Source: Nemertoderma westbladi
Taxonomy: Eukaryota; Xenacoelomorpha; Nemertodermatida; Nemertodermatidae
DNA length: 41,139 nt
Assembly (NCBI GenBank): GCA_032718475.1
Contig: JAUCBJ010008213.1
Span: forward strand, 1 to 41,139
Reading direction: 5' to 3'
Shown: piece after piece, positions 1 to 11,489 of the stretch
Numbering within the stretch: the stretch's first letter is position 1
Layout: each line of letters begins with the position of its first letter
Made by a program: the position numbers and the translations under genes
Notes under the pieces: generated by a model
Databases searched by the model: none
Told to the model about the DNA's origin: nothing
Seen by the model: the letters and a program-made list of their open reading frames with translations, nothing else

Positions 1-45
1 CCAACAAGGCAAACGAATCAGTTATCCCACAAAAGCTTTTACATA
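1..45 (-). repeat. Partial LTR of the BEL/Pao family, cut by the window edge
   Basis: Read on the minus strand from position 45, it begins TGTAAAAGCTTTTGTGGGAT. This matches the starts of the LTR at 13722-14872 and the solo LTR at 35010-36142. Only the first 45 bases are in the window. Whether it is a 5', 3' or solo LTR cannot be told; no clear polypurine tract lies beside it. Confidence 0.55.
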
Positions 46-99
46 CTGCATCAACCCCTTCAACCAGGCGTGCATATCATCCCTCATTCTTTTACCCGC

Positions 100-1140
100 C
101 CTCTCTCTCTCTCTCTGTCCTCTCTAACACTCTGATCGGCTAACTCTGTCTCCCTTGTCTCTCACTCTTTGCGCTCATTCACTTCTCTCTCAATCCTCTC
201 AGCTTTCCTCGCTTCTCGCTCTTTGCGCTCACTCATTTATTTCTCTCCCTGTTCTCTATGCTCACTCTTTTCCCTCTCCTCCCGTTCTCTATAGTTTCTC
301 GCCACCTTCTCTGCCCTCTCTTTACACTCTCTCGCTAGCTCCCTTTCCCTTTCTAATAACGCAGTCCCCTCGTCCAGCTGTCTCTCTAATTCCTTTTGGT
401 CCAATGCGACCATGTCTAGCTGACATGCCAGATCTATTGCTAACACCCTTCTTGCTTTCGCAGAGGGTGTAGTGGACTTTTCGGTTGCGATGGACTCCCG
501 TCACCTGTTCGTTCCACTAATTTTACCGTCTTACTGGTCTTACTAACCGACGACACCAAATCCTCGGGGTTAACCTCGGGTTCGGCGTCAGGCGGATCCG
601 CCCATCCCACTAACTTAATTCCCCACGGATCCACCAGATAAGGCCCTGTACACTGCACCACATGGCAATATCTCAGATCGCCACAATTCAAACAGTTCTG
701 TGGCGACCCCCCTCGCCCTCTCACTCGCCAGTTCCCCCTGCCCAAATCGGACTAGGTAGTGAAAATGTTTATTACACTCACCGAGTCTGCGGTACAACTT
801 GGGCTCGTCTACCTTTCCTCCAGTCTTAGCATCTTTGAGCATCTTCCATGTCGCGTTGTATCCGCTCTCTCTTCGCTCTTGTCCCATGCCGACTTGCGTC
901 TCTCCTCTCTTCTCCTCGTACTCAACCGCCCTCCTCCTTGACAACCAAACTGTCTCTCTTCGGCGAGTCTGGTGTGGTGGGCCGGTACCACCTCGTCACT
1001 GCCTCCCGAATCGTTGGGTCTCTATCGCTCGGGGTGCGCAGCGGGCTTTCTCCCTTCTCCGAACCTTGGGGCGTTCATTCACTCATCTCTTGTTGGCGTG
1101 TCGTTATCACAGTTCATTTTCGTCAAGTTTCGACTCGTAG
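100..1140 (-). pseudogene. Broken gag-like reading frames in a pyrimidine-rich, GC-richer stretch
   Basis: The plus strand is strongly pyrimidine-rich, including a CT microsatellite near 101-117. The minus strand therefore codes for Arg/Glu-rich text. Overlapping minus frames run 944-615, 745-440 and 446-237. The middle one has a possible zinc-knuckle-like cluster (CLNCGDLRYCHVVQC), and the last is a heptad-like Glu/Arg coiled coil (LERERELARECKERAEK). The frames seem to follow each other with frameshifts, as in a decayed retroelement Gag. No reverse transcriptase or protease is nearby. The base composition alone could produce such frames, so a non-coding origin is possible. I do not recognise a specific family. 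Confidence 0.3.
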
Positions 1141-1340
1141 AACCTAGTGGTTTTGACTCTGATGGGATCCCCGAGTTGGCGAGGGAATCCCGACCAGTGT
1201 GTGTGTATATTTTGGGATGTACGGGTCGCCGCGTCCACTGGCTGCTGAAAGGCTTGTGGTTTCTGAAAGGCCGGAGGCCGAAAGAATAACTGAGTTTTAT
1301 AGTTGCAGTTGTTTGTAATGTCAGAATATAATATAGCACA

Positions 1341-3619
1341 ATCAGTTTACAATAATAGCGTGGTCAATGACGATGACGGTCAAAACCATCTTACTTCCAC
1401 ACTTGGTATAAGCCAACTAAACAACAGGTAATAAAGATAACGGTTATATTATTAACACACATGGAATATTGCTACCTACAGTTTGGCCTGGCCAATGAAT
1501 GCGCATTAATCAGATGGTAAGCTGCCCCACCATTGGCTAATCTATTTTCCCCTCTGGCAATCCCTAACTTCTGTGTGCACATGCTAGCTTTCTTTCACCC
1601 CGAAGATGGCTTGTAACCTGTCATCTCTCCCTAACCAATTGGCAATGTATGTTGCCCCATGCGTTGGTAGGTGACATTATATTGGTAATGTCGCCTAGCC
1701 AACTATAATTGGTAAATTTGCCACTTTCCCCATTTTCCGCTGGGTGGTGCAGCGAATTGGATCCGCTAACAATTACCAAATTTAAAATCAGTGCTGGCGC
1801 TGAGGTGATAATGTAAAATGCAGTGCTGGGGGTGTCGGGTGTCGTTATAATGCAGTGGTGCCCAAATAAACGTAGCTTTGTAGTACATTTGAGATATCAG
1901 AAATACAAAAAAAAACTTCACGTGGCTTGATTTTTTGTCACACACGTGACACTCGGTAAATGATTAATTTAATAGCATATAAATTGTCAAATAAGGGCCA
2001 TTACTGCATTAACCCGATGTGTTAACACTTCCACTCATATTCTTCCATGCGTTTCAATTAAATTGCCAATTTTTGGTGATTTAGCAGTTCATATGAATAA
2101 ATTGCGTGAGTGTTTCCAAAATGGTCCAAAAAAGAGTCCCATGCTGTACTTAACGGAGGCTTTTTTTTTATCAGAAAACGCGAACTCATAAAGATTTAGA
2201 TCACAACATCCATTTCTCAGATAGTTTATGGGTTGTACCGGTATCAGTGAGACTGCTACGTAAACATTTATTTGGCCAGGTTGAAAAACTGTCATGCTGC
2301 CATGTTCCATAACGTGACAGTATGTCCCATACTTGACATTGTGTTGGGGGCAGAAGTTAATCATGGTCTAAACAACTAAGTACTTACATTTAATTAATGG
2401 TTGGGGGCTTTCCAGTCACAGATAAACTGTAACCTGCTCCTTCCCCTTAATTGACAACAGACCAAATTAATTTATTACCAAATTAACTATTTGTGGAAAT
2501 GGTTATGAGATTGTGGCAGTAGTTAAGAGTGGGATATAAGTTGGGAATGGAACAGGAGTTGGCAGTGGGAATGGACGATAAACTGAATTTAAATTCTAGT
2601 ACGGAGTCGAGTTGTTTGAAGAATTTTATGATTTGTTTTTAATTTGAAAATAAATGTCAAAATTTATAATAATTGTTTCCATGTAAATTCCTTCCTATAC
2701 CATATCAATATATCCCATACATGACATCAAACAACTGTCTATTTACATTTTCAAATTAATTTTTTGATATAAAATAACTGTTTTCAGTTGACCATATGCA
2801 ACCAGTGTATCAACGTATTATATAGTTTATTAACAGGAAAAAAAACAATTAGCCTCACTTTTCACGGCAAAGTTTCCCAGAAAGTGAAAGTTTGTGTTGT
2901 CACTCTATGAAAAATTTATTTTTAGTGACAGCAATTTTTAATTTTTTCTCACCAGGAAACTTTCCCATTCGATCTGATATCTCTTGCCGGACACCTCAAT
3001 ACCACCATTAAACGACTGTTACTTAAAATTGTCAAGAATATGGACATAAAGTACGAAAAAAATATTTATAAATTTCCCATAAATAACACGAAATACGTGA
3101 CAAAATTATTTTTTCAATTTTTGCATTCCGGAACGTTTTTCTCAATAACGGCCAATAAATTTTTGGGGCACTTTCTGGTTTCATATGCAGAAATTATCGC
3201 TCTTTCTAACCATCACTATGGTAAATTCTCAAAGTTAATTTCAAAATTCAACAAATTTCAAAAATCACGTACGGGACATTGGTCAGATATGGTTGGCATT
3301 GACCCATATACTGCAGCAGTGCTGTATTCCTTTTACGTTTACCTGTTTTAGAAGTCAGGAAGTGTAGTAGTTTAGGTAGGCCTACAGTTTGCAGTTATAT
3401 GTTCTGATGTTCAGATGTTACTGTGTTAGGCCTACTGCCACAGTACCTACTGCTGTACTGATTCAGCCAGTCAGTCCGTGATTCATGAGTCAGTCAGTTG
3501 ATAGGCTACCGGTATTGTTGTTTGGTACGTTACGGTAACGGTGCGTACAGCGCTACAGACGACACCCTCCACCTTCAGCCCTTCTGCCCTTTGCAGCTTT
3601 GTATGGTAGCTACTGAAAG
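1341..3619. other. AT-rich DNA upstream of the STXBP1-like gene, no gene recognised
   Basis: Only short frames occur here, e.g. 2364-2089 minus and 3040-3351 plus, with no recognisable domain. Repeated ATTGGTAA-type words lie at 1620-1710, and TAGGCCTA/ACCGGTA words at 3370-3550. The promoter and 5' UTR of the gene starting at 3620 must lie in or before this stretch. I see no clear TATA box or CpG island at 3400-3620. Confidence 0.5.
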
Positions 3620-5931
3620 ATGTCTCTCAAAAAGCGAGTCGGGCAAAGTAAGTTCGGTACAGTCACGTTTCGGGCATCGGGTACCGGTACCTACCTGCCT
3701 ACAAACCTACAAATGCAATACTGGAATACAGTAGCAATCTGGCAATACAAATTTATACACATTTTTATTTATTTACGAGTTTGTACAGTGAATTTGTTCA
3801 GGCTATGGGTGATTGTATATTACCGGTAGGCCTACTGTATTTTTGGGTATATTTGGTTTATTATTTTGGTTACACTTGGCAGCTTTGTCAGTTTGTCAGG
3901 CTTTAACCCGGGCTCTATCACACTACAGACGCCACGTTTTATATGGAAAGCACAGTACCGGTAGCATACAGCGTTTTTACTCGGGTTAGGGGTTAGGCCT
4001 ACAATATGACTTGGTTTTTGGGATGTTTTATATGTCAGTATGTCAGTAGTACCGAAGGTACTGACTGACTGGGATTACTGGATTAGCTGATTAGTGGGAA
4101 ATTGGTTTGTTTTTTAGGTTAGGTTTGTTGGTCACTGGTCAGGCACAAACCATAATTAAATATGCCGAAATTCCACAAAATTTATTAGATTGGAGCCTCA
4201 TGACTGCATGGCTTATGGTTACTGGTAGGGTTAAATTTCTGCTTTAATTAGGGTTTGGACCTTGTAACCTGCGAGGCCCACGAGACCGTGAAAAAATTGC
4301 GCCTCTAGAGTGATATCCACAATCCACATTAACCCTAATTAAAACTGTCATGTAACCCTAACCATAAGTCATAATGTAAGAAATTTAGGGGAATTTCCGA
4401 CATTATCGCCATACTGCCATAAGCAGATAAGGCAGTAAGGCCCGATAATGGCAATAATGTCGGAAATTCCGCTAAATTCCTTAGATTATGACTTAGGACG
4501 TAGGTACCCCAATCGAAACATTCCTCCTATAAACGTTGTATCCTATACATTATAACCACTATCATATCCTATACGGTACAGCTTATAAATATAATATATA
4601 ATATTGTAGGAGTTCTAAATGATGTGATTCGGTCTGTAAAGAAACCAGGAGAATGGCGGGTACTCATCTGCGATCGGCTCAGTATGCGGATACTGTCCTC
4701 CTGTATAAAAATGCACGAAATACAATCTGAAGGAATCACTCGTTAGTTATTAGTTTTATTTATTTTTCTATATATTCACGGTACGGGTTACCGGTACCGG
4801 TATAAGTGCCGTCGATATTTATGCAGCAGTAGCGGTATTTAGTAACCGCATTATCTAGTTTGCATTTTGGTTCTCTCAACTACTTTCCTTTAGTTTAGTT
4901 TGTCAACTTGTAAAATTGACCTCTTTAATTTTCTATATTATTGCCTGAAGTTCAATTTACTTTGATTTATTTAGTTCATTAATGCATAGCAGCATAGCAC
5001 ATTATCTTGTTTGAATTTTTTTACAGCTATTAATCGGTATCTATTAAACTGATACAGCACCGCCAGTCTAGTCGGTATGAAATGTATTTATCTGACCAGA
5101 ACATTTTACACCTTCGTTCTATTATGCACAATCCATTTCTAACTCTATTGATTATCATTAAGGAAATTGAATTAACCATAATTTATTTATTTTATATAGT
5201 TGTTGAGGATTTGGATAAAGGCAGAGAACCTCTACCTTCTATCGAGGCTGTTTATATAATGGCGCCTTCTCAGTCGTCAGTTCGACGATTCATGGACGAC
5301 TTCCGGGATCCCCCGAACTTTATGTACCGAGCCGCCCACGTATTCTTTACTGAAGGTTTGTAACTCAACACTTTATATACCGTCAGCCGACATGTTCTAA
5401 GGTACAGGCCTATATAATTATAATTAGTTACTTTATTTTACAGCTTGTCCGGACGAACTATTTAACGAGATTTCCCAGAATTCAGTCGTCTCCATAATTA
5501 AGACCCTCACAGAGATTAACATTGCATTTCTTCCATACGAATCGCAAGTAAGTCTGCGCCACAACCCAAATACTAAAGTATATGTTAACAACAAAGAAGC
5601 ACCTAAATCAGTCCTAAAAGTTGCAGTGCACGCGATTAGTAAGCAGTAGTTGACTTGTCGGCACGGTAGCTCTCGCAACAAGCGGAGGTCATTTCATGCC
5701 AGAAAATGAGGCCAAAAGAGGCGACACAATAATAATGAACCTACATTATTCGGGATTAATTATGGTATATTTGCTATTTTAGATATTTTCTTTGGATACA
5801 AAGGAGATGTTTCAGTCGTTCTACAGTCCCCACAAGATCAACCAACGTAGTGTCCATATCGAACGCATGGCTGAACAGATAGCCACAGTGTGTGCCACCT
5901 TGGGAGAATATCCTGCGATCAGATACAGAGC
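3620..5931 (+). CDS. STXBP1: Syntaxin-binding Sec1/Munc18 protein, 5' five coding exons
   Basis: Coding exons are 3620-3647, 4610-4741, 5200-5355, 5444-5547 and 5783-5931. All introns are GT-AG (donors gtaagt, gttagt, gtttgt, gtaagt, gtaagt) and phases agree at every junction, giving 189 codons plus 2 nt with no stop. The start ATG at 3620 opens a 28-nt exon (MSLKKRVGQ). The text then matches Munc18 domain 1: [79 protein letters not shown] and LAxQIATxCATLxEYPA-type words (here [17 protein letters not shown]). Sec1/Munc18 proteins bind syntaxin and SNARE bundles in the cytosol at membranes and are needed for exocytosis. Full proteins are near 590-600 residues, so about two thirds is missing downstream. 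The STXBP1/UNC-18 class fits better than SLY1 or VPS45; a split between STXBP1, 2 and 3 is not possible here. Confidence 0.95.
4155..4500. repeat. Foldback (inverted-repeat) element in intron 1 of the STXBP1-like gene
   Basis: Two arms of about 60 nt, near 4367-4427 and 4432-4496, are inverted copies of each other (AATTTCCGACATTAT against ATAATGTCGGAAATT). An outer pair, 4209-4254 and 4332-4370, is also inverted (GGTTACTGGTAGGGTTA against TAACCCTAACC-type text). A third copy of the motif lies at 4163-4205. This nested palindromic layout with no ORF fits a foldback or MITE-like element. Confidence 0.65.
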
Positions 5932-5984
5932 GTAAGTCATCATTCTTAGAAATAATTAATTATATAGATTCGCTCGCGTTGCTC

Positions 5985-6830
5985 TTAAATAATAACTTAT
6001 AGAGCGCCTTTCTCCTTTCTGGACTTTATTTCAATGCGTTATAAAAGATTTCACAATAAAAAATTCACTGAATTAAAAACAAAGACAACGCAAAGCTAAT
6101 GGCGGAAATGAGGTAATAAAAAAGAGATGTTCTCTTAGAGTTAGATGACATATTCCAGTTTAAGAAGACGTGTTTTGACTTTTGAGACCCTTCTTGAAGG
6201 CATTTAATGTTGGCGTACCTCGTAGGTTGAGGGGTAGAGTGTTCCTTCCATTATTATTGTAGGAGCAGCGATGGAGAATGCCCGTTTCCCATAGTGTACA
6301 AGGTGATACCGCGGAACAGCTAGCAATCCCGCTTCACGGGATCGTAGCTGGCGAGGCGGAGGGGGGTTGTGAGGTGTCAGTAGGTCTACCGAATATGATG
6401 GTGCACAACCGTTTAATATATTTGTATGTTAGGAGAGCTATTTTGAACTGAATGCGGCGATTAATCGGAAGCCAATGCAGGTCTTTAAGGACTGGAGTAA
6501 TGTGATCTCTCTTCCTAGTACCAGCCCGCAATCGTGCCGCCGCATTCTGTACGTATTGCAATTTCTTTATAAACGTAGCTGGTAGACCATTAATAGAGGG
6601 AGTTGTTAATGTCCAGTTTGCTTGTAACTGTTAGGGCATGAATCAATATTTCGAGGTCGTGTCTTGACAAGTATATTACGTAATTGAAAAAATGAATCAC
6701 GTACTGTTGCTGCAATTTATTTAGAAAAGGTTAAGTGTGAGTCCATTACAAACCCAATATTGCGGGCATGCGCGCTAGTGACTATTGTTTCAGCACCACA
6801 CTGAACTGTCGGAGGGATGAAGGCGTCGAT
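5985..6830 (-). pseudogene. 5'-truncated L2/CR1-like LINE: reverse transcriptase C-terminus and 3' end
   Basis: On the minus strand, shifted frames read NIGFVMDSHLTFSK, then YLSRHDLEILIHALTVTSKL, then LPATFIKKLQYVQNAAARL and DHITPVLKDLHWLPINRRIQ. These are hallmark words of the RT C-terminal region of L2/CR1-group LINEs. The 3' end has a 'GGCGCTCTATAAGTTATTATT'-type tail near 5985-6010, as in this group. The reading frame is broken by several frameshifts and stops, so it is dead. It sits in intron 5 of the STXBP1-like gene, and its truncated 5' end joins the BEL/Pao coding sequence near 6825. Confidence 0.85.
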
Positions 6831-9800
6831 GTAATTGAGCGATTCTTTTCTCTGCCAAGGGTCTGTTATTTATAAATCTAGGTTCTCGTTTTCGAAATGG
6901 TAGGCCGATTTCATATCTACCTTGGTCCTTTAAAAAACGTGTAGTTGTTTCCTGGATTTGCTTGGCTCTTTCTTCTTCTATCGATAGGGCCTTATCATAT
7001 GAATTGGGCTCTACCAGTTCCTGAGTAAAGAATCGTACGGCTAGTTCGTCCCGAGTTCTAGCGTTGTAGCGCTCTATCTCATCGTTTAGTTCGTCATTGT
7101 AAGCAATGGGTTCCGATGGGCGAATCAGTTGACATAGGTTCACCTGATTTTTCCAAGTTTGGTTTTCTGTAAGTAGGTCGATTGTGTTCTCTTCATCGAA
7201 GAGTTGGTAGATGTCGTCATTATCTGAGGAGTATGGTGTTCCCTCAGTTAGTTCGTCCACCTCACTGCTCTCCACTTCCCAATCGTTTACCTGGCACACC
7301 TGCTCCTGTGGCATTCTCTCTTCGAGAGTCCTGCGAGAAGGGCCAGTAAAGTACCAACCTACTCTAGTTCTTACCGCATAGGTTTGCAGTGGCTGTGGTT
7401 GAGCAGGCCGTTTCTCCAATGTTTCGAGCGCCTCATGCGCGTTTTGGCCGATGAGTATTTGCACTCCAGGATAATCTGTCTGGAATCGAGGTATCTTAAG
7501 ATGTTGGATACTCTCATCTTCGTCCCAATTATAAAGGTCTGCCTGAGTAGTAGCGAAGTTCTTTATAGCCACCATTTTTACCGACCTTATACCTTGTGCT
7601 CCTAATTTATCCTGGGGGGTGGACAACACACCTACATAGTAATCTGCCGTTAGGGTAGATTTCCAAACCTGCATAATTCCTGACATATTCAATTTAGTCC
7701 GGAATTTGGGTTGTCCAGCAAAGATATCTTCGGCTAGTTCTTGATCGATGAATGTTCCTGTGCTGCCGGAGTCAAGGAGTGTGTTCACTATGTAACTGTG
7801 GTTAGGGCCGTGAACTCTTACCTGCACTACAGGAAATTCTCTGATTCCTACGTTGGAAGTTGGAGCTTTCCAAGATGGTTGTTTGGCAAAAGTAGTTGGG
7901 GGAAACTCATTGTTGGTGTCCTTTTCATAAGTAAGTGCTCGATACACTGCGGTATTGATTAGATAACAGGATTCGTTGGCGTCGGAGAATTCGTCAGTAT
8001 AGAATCCTTCCATCTCAGACTCCTGATCAGTGTCATTTACATCACTGAATTGGACATGTAGTTCGGGCTCACTTACCTGACTCTGTTTGTCTCGTTCGAA
8101 CTCGCTGTGTAACAAGATGTGATGTTTCGCGCCACACTTTATGTCGGAGTAACAGGTTCGCCGTTGGTGTCCTGGTCTGAGGCAATTATAGCATAACCGC
8201 TTGTCCCACACGACTGCACGTCTGTCTACAAGGGATTTCTTTAGAAATTCAGCACACGCACTCAAACGGTGGGTCCCGTCGCACAGCGCACAGTTAGGTT
8301 TTATGTTACTCACTTTACCTTGGGTAACTTGATGCACTCTCGTTTTTTCTTCGGGTTTTCTTCGGTGCATTTTGTTAGGAGACTGAGGAGGGGTCTTGGC
8401 AACCTGTTCTCTCCTATCGTTGTTTCGAGTCTTGTATTTACTTACGTCCTTTGAGGTTTTGTCAACATAGTAAGATCGATCGGTGTCTTTCCCGCTGTCC
8501 TCTTCTTGAGAAGCTTGGCTTTCGCCATCATCATTGTAACACACCGGTGTTACTCTTCTCCTAGAAGCGGGTTTCTCACTTACCTTATTTTCCGATGTTT
8601 TCTCTCTGGACTGCTTGATGAGTTGTAGTTTTACCTCACCATCTAAGAAGGACATGAGATCAGCCATGGTAGGGCTTCGTCGTTGTTGTTCATTCATGTA
8701 CAACACTTTCTTGTCCCAGCGTGTACATACTCCACCCTTGGGTAAAGTAGAGACTACGGCTCCAATAACCATGGAACTTTGATATTCATGAGACTTACCT
8801 AACCAGTCCAATTGTCTACAGATCTCCTGAATCTCATCGGAAAACTCTATAATCCCGCTACTAAGGAAGTTTCGGGGGGCTACTAATTTTGCATACAAAT
8901 ACTTAGCTATGTTATCCTTGTTACCATACCTGATGTTTAATGTATCCCAAACTTGTCTTAATCCTTCTGGATGTCCAATAAACGTTAACGCCATTAACTT
9001 GGGAGGTCCTTCCAAGCACTTTATGAGGAACCTAAGTTTCTCTCTGTTAGATAGCACAGAGTTCTGTATGCTGTCTTTGTAATATTCGTTGAAAGGTAAC
9101 CATTTCATCTCATCTCCATTGAATTTGACGATCTCTCCCACTTTGACCGCTTGGCGGGCTTCTGTTCTAGCCATCTGACGCGTAAAGCTTTCTTGGGCCA
9201 TCGTGTTATTTAATATCGAATTATCGGTATATAAATTTCTCGGATCATTGTCAGGTCTATAGGGAATATCATTAATAACAGGTCTATAATCACCCTTAAT
9301 AGGGTTTGCTATAGGAGTTTCTACTTCACTAGCAGTATAGATGCGTGTAGGCTCCACACCTTGCGCATGTAATACTTCAGACCTAACAGGTTGACACAAT
9401 GTTACAGGGGGTATTGGTATGCCCTTTTGTATATTGACTAATTTGTCGCGTTCCAGTGCGATACTTTGCTGCACTTCTTGCAATTCTGCCCTACTTTCCC
9501 TTACTGTTCCCTTAAGCTGGTGGACAGTCTCCTGCATCTGTCCGAGCAGGAGGTTCATCCCCCGCCGTCCCTCTTCTACCCACTCTACCGCCGCAGCGGG
9601 AGTCGCCAACATTGTAGCGGGCTGACGCGGGACGACGGGAGACAAGTCTTTGATTTCTCTCTCAGCTTCCAGGACAGGGATATTCTCATGGACTGTTCTA
9701 CCGGGTACAGGCAGTGTAGTACTGTGTAAAGGGAATTTAGAGTTAAGCTCTGGAAGTACAGGGGTCTCTAGCACAGAAGTGACTTTGGGAATGACAGGCC

Positions 9801-10407
9801 TAATTATTTCAGGCTCATCAACTATTGTAGGGAGTCTTTTGACCCGAATAATTTGTTCTGTGGGTTCTGTATTGCCTAAGTCTGCGCTAGTTAGTTGTCT
9901 TCTAACCGCCGGGGGCAAATTAGGCAATTTGTGGCGGTGAGATGTTTTTCTACGCCTGCTTAGACGAGATCTGTTTCCTCCGTCTTCAGGATCGGTCGTT
10001 TCGCTTTCCTCCGATGATGTGTATCCCTGGCGCTTGGGAGTAGATCGACTCCTCATCTGCATTTGACTAGCAGTTAACTGTTTATTTATGCAGTCTTGCG
10101 TCTCTTGAAGATTTTCCAACTCCAGTTGTGTGGTCTCTTCAGACGCTCTCTGTTCTGCTTCTGCCAATGCTATTGCTGCTGCTGCTTTGGCTGCTTCTAC
10201 TGTCGCTGCAGCTTTTGCTTCTGCTGCTGCCTCTGCTGCCTTTGCCGCTTCCACTGCCGCTGCCGCTTTTGCCTCTTCCACTGACGCTGCCGCTTTCGCC
10301 GCTGCTACTGCCTTTTTGTCCTCTATCCGCCTTTTCTTTACTTGTTCTTCTTGGACTCTAGCGAGGCGGAGTTTTTCATCAAATTCAGCTTGGTTAGCAG
10401 CTAACAT
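6790..10407 (-). pseudogene. BEL/Pao retrotransposon Gag-protease polyprotein, pol lost
   Basis: This is a 1,205-residue open frame. In order: an Ala/Glu/Lys-rich helix (about residues 25-100), a basic Ser/Arg region, a Gag-like region (about 425-510, FNGDEMKWLPFNEYYKDSI), two zinc knuckles (CALCDGTHRLSAC near 710 and CYNCLRPGHQRRTC near 740), an aspartic protease (LLDSGSTGTFID near 877) and the linker that normally leads into reverse transcriptase (EIGLPFRK...NNRPLAEKRI near 1165-1190). The layout is that of BEL/Pao elements. RT, RNase H and integrase are absent: the frame passes into the adjoining LINE near 6825, and the last dozen residues are foreign. The ATG at 10407 is unlikely to be the true start, because a matching Gag frame lies upstream. 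The long intact frame suggests fairly recent activity. Confidence 0.9.
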
Positions 10408-10424
10408 TTCAGCATCGATTGAGT

Positions 10425-10802
10425 CTAACCACGCTGGGTTCCTTCACTATTAGGGGAAAGTCCAGACAGCCGTCTCCTCAACTCTTCGTCTCCTAGGAAT
10501 CGCTGATAGTCGGACAGATAAATGTCTATGGCGTCTCTCGTTCGTGGTCTCTCTGCGGTCTCTTCGCCTTCCACTTGAGAAAGGGTGGCATCGGTTGGTT
10601 CTTCATAGGTTAGTCTCTCAGACAGCTGGGATTTCCACTGGTCCGTTTCTTGTACTTTGAGACCTACCCGCTGGAACCAAGTTTTGACAGCAACCTGCAG
10701 CGACGTGTCCTGTCTTCTTTTGGAAGTTTCCTCAAAGGCTGATAGGATTAGTCGAATGCGTAGGGTTCTTTCGCGTACTTGATATAGCAGTTCTTCCTGC
10801 TC
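10425..10802 (-). pseudogene. Middle Gag segment of the BEL/Pao element, after an in-frame stop
   Basis: 125 sense codons follow directly, in frame, after the TAA that ends the upstream ORF. The text is charged (EELLYQVRERTLRIRLI, RRRLSGLSPNSEG) and ends at TAG just before the main ORF, which is in a different frame. It has no ATG near its beginning. The simplest reading is one ancestral Gag frame broken by a stop at 10803-10805 and a frameshift near 10440. Recoding by readthrough and frameshifting is the alternative. Confidence 0.6.
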
Positions 10803-11489
10803 TTAAGGTCCTTGGGGTTGTCGAAACAGTTGTTCTTCTAATCGCTCTAAGGAGCCGAAGAATCCCGGCACATATCCTGCTGCCGACCTCTTCCAAACAG
10901 CTGGATCCATCGTATCTTTAGCCACTCCCATCCTGTGTATATCTTCCCAAGTAGCTTCGGACAAATCTAACGGGAGTCCGGGTCCGGGAAAGTTCCATTG
11001 TGACTCGACAATAGACATCAATTCTTCCCTGGCGTATCCCGCATAATTATCTTGGGTCGCTCGCTTACTTCTCGCCCAATCGGCTTGATGTTCCTCCACC
11101 GCAATCAATATAGTAGTTAGCACTGCGGCAGGAAGGGTGAGAAGGGGGTCCGAGTAGGCTTTAGCCGCCATCTGCAATCCGCGTTCGGGAGTCAGCTCTA
11201 CAGTATCCGAACTACTGGAGCTATCTGATCGCTGGGAACAAGTTTCTTGACTAGGATGTTGCTGCTGTTGGACAGCTGCTTCCTGGTTCCGCTTGACTTG
11301 GGCCCGAGTTCCGATGATAGACCTAGGGTGTTGGATTAGCTTAGGGTCTGATACTACTACTGGAGGGATGGCCTTTCTTTCAGTAGGAGGTGAGCTGAAC
11401 TCCTTTCTTAATCGCTCCACACTCCTATCTGTGTCACAGATGGTTGTATCGATTAGACTGTCTGACAGGTTTTGCTGGGTGTCAGACAT
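10803..11489 (-). pseudogene. N-terminal Gag-like ORF of the BEL/Pao element
   Basis: A 228-residue frame starts at the ATG at 11489. It has a Ser/Thr-rich N-terminus, a Gln/Ser-rich stretch near residues 70-95 (AVQQQQHPSQ, SDSSSSSD), and a C-terminal half with aromatic and Pro/Gly residues (MDPAVWKRSAAGYVPGFFG). It lies between the leader and the main Gag-protease ORF on the same strand. I do not recognise a domain. Position and strand make it the amino end of Gag or a small separate ORF. Its stop is followed in frame by further coding text. Confidence 0.6.

Noticed and set aside
155-472. Plus-strand Ser/Leu/Pro-rich ORF
   Set aside because: It is a by-product of the pyrimidine-rich strand; it has no domain, and the opposite frames look more protein-like.
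5433-5681. Minus-strand 82-residue ORF
   Set aside because: It lies antisense to STXBP1 exon 4 and its flanking intron and has no recognisable content.
10128-10453. Leu-, Ala- or Cys-rich plus-strand proteins
   Set aside because: They are reverse-strand shadows of the Ala/Glu/Lys-rich part of the BEL Gag frame.
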